A DNA stretch of 30,470 bases from contig BFEA01000454.1 of assembly GCA_003427395.1 (NCBI GenBank), positions 1,136,524 through 1,166,993 of the forward strand, written 5' to 3'. The translations under genes were made by a program, and so were the position numbers. Numbering within the stretch: position 1 is the first letter of the stretch; each line of letters opens with the position of its first letter. This DNA is from Chara braunii. Its lineage: Eukaryota > Streptophyta > Charophyceae > Charales > Characeae. The notes beneath the pieces are model-generated. The model had not been told where the DNA came from. It did no database searches and was given only the letters and a program-made list of their open reading frames with translations. Shown piece after piece: positions 29,628 to 30,470 of the stretch.

Positions 29628-29930
29628 AGACCCCCCTCTTTGGCTGTCCCTTACCACATCACCGTCAAGCGCCCTGAACGGTCGGTTGCGCTTCCAGTAA
29701 GGTTAATCCCCTAACGCCTGGGAAGGACTCGCAACCCCTCTCGCACCTCCCAGCCTGTTCGCACCCTCAGCCTCTCGCTTGCCCCCCCCCGCCGTGCGCT
29801 CTGTCTGGTGATCACTCGTTGCCGGTAAATCCTCTCTTGCTAAGGCCCGATGGGCGACAGTGCATCCAAGAACGGGGGCAGTGCTCCGTCGGGACTACAC
29901 GTGCGGCTTTCGTATTGATATTGAACTTCG
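29628..29930. other. No recognisable feature
   Basis: GC-rich unique-looking sequence with a C run (about 29784-29792) lies between the pol fragment and the terminal tandem array. I see no gene in it. Confidence 0.5.
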
Positions 29931-30470
29931 GAAGGGAAAGGAAGGGCTCTGTCGGAGTGTCCGAAAGCCTTCGAATGTGCTGGGCTTCGAATTTAGCACG
30001 GACACAAAACTCGACTTCGAACCTGGACTCCGCACTTAGTCACACACCGAGCTTAGATACAGTTCTCGAAAAGAAAAGAAGGGCCCTGCCCGAGCGACTT
30101 CGGACTTCGTATGAATACTGAACCCTGATCCTAGTCACTCGCTGAGCACAAACACAGAACCCGAAAAAGAAAAGAAAAGTCGTGCCAAAACGACTTCGAA
30201 CTTCGTAAGAATACCAAGCCTCGAACTCAGTCATACGCAGAGCACAGATGCAGGATTTCAAAAAAAAAAGAAAAAAAGAAGGGTTTCGCCTGAGGATCCG
30301 AACAACTTCGAAATTGTTGGACTACGAACTTACACGCGGAGCATAGATACTCTGATACAGAACCTGTAAAAGAAAAGAAGGGCCTAACCCGAACAACTTC
30401 GAACTTCGTAAGAATACCACGCCTCGAACTCAGTCATACGTGGAGCACAGATGCAGGACTCAAAAAAAAA
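29931..30470. repeat. About 95-bp tandem array, running out of the window
   Basis: Five units start with an aaaagaaaagaaggg-like purine block at about 29931, 30070, 30165, 30260 and 30369. Each holds cgacttcgaacttcgta-type and gagcacagatrcag-type segments. Spacings are about 139, 95, 95 and 109 bases. The third and fifth units are the most alike. A sixth begins at the window edge. Confidence 0.88.

Overview
The window looks like a stretch of transposon-rich eukaryotic nuclear DNA, with no bacterial operon, rRNA, tRNA or CRISPR that I can support. A plant-lineage host (streptophyte, possibly a charophyte alga) is my best guess. The support is a Ty3/Gypsy element with an initiator-methionine-tRNA type primer binding site (PBS), plant telomere-type TTTAGGG/CCCTAAA motifs near 23.5-23.7 kb, and L1/RTE-like LINE pieces with an RVT zinc-binding domain. 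The species call is inference and weak.

From the left edge to about 12.36 kb lies one decayed LTR retrotransposon on the + strand: a 5' LTR cut by the window edge, a PBS at 1008, gag, protease, reverse transcriptase, RNase H, integrase, then about 3 kb of non-canonical sequence with two extra decayed reading frames, an 885-base assembly gap and the 3' LTR. Every coding module carries nonsense codons or frameshifts. The protease is also split by a 349-bp fold-back element that made a 4-bp target duplication. A partial PHD-like zinc finger precedes the integrase.

From about 12.4 to 19.0 kb are three degraded LINE pieces: A on the - strand (an ORF1-like frame joined to the end of ORF2), B on the + strand (an ORF2 C-terminus ending in an A-rich tail) and C on the + strand (RT palm with FADD, thumb, zinc-binding domain). 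A solo or truncated LTR end related to the first element lies on the - strand at 19.17-19.35 kb.

From 19.4 to 24.9 kb I see no recognisable gene. The stretch holds homopolymer runs, a 51-bp tandem repeat, and an AT-rich part dotted with GC-rich hairpins, one type in three copies. At 24.86-26.05 kb a possible splice acceptor leads into an unrecognised open frame, which runs into a 29-bp minisatellite and then a very GC-rich 51-bp minisatellite (26.98-27.84 kb). A - strand pol C-terminal fragment of a second Gypsy element lies at 29.2-29.6 kb. The right edge is a tandem array of about 95-bp units that continues out of the window.

No working gene system is visible. The most unusual points are the extra 3' frames and the PHD-like finger of the first retrotransposon, the nested fold-back element, and the repeated structured hairpins at 23.8-24.85 kb.
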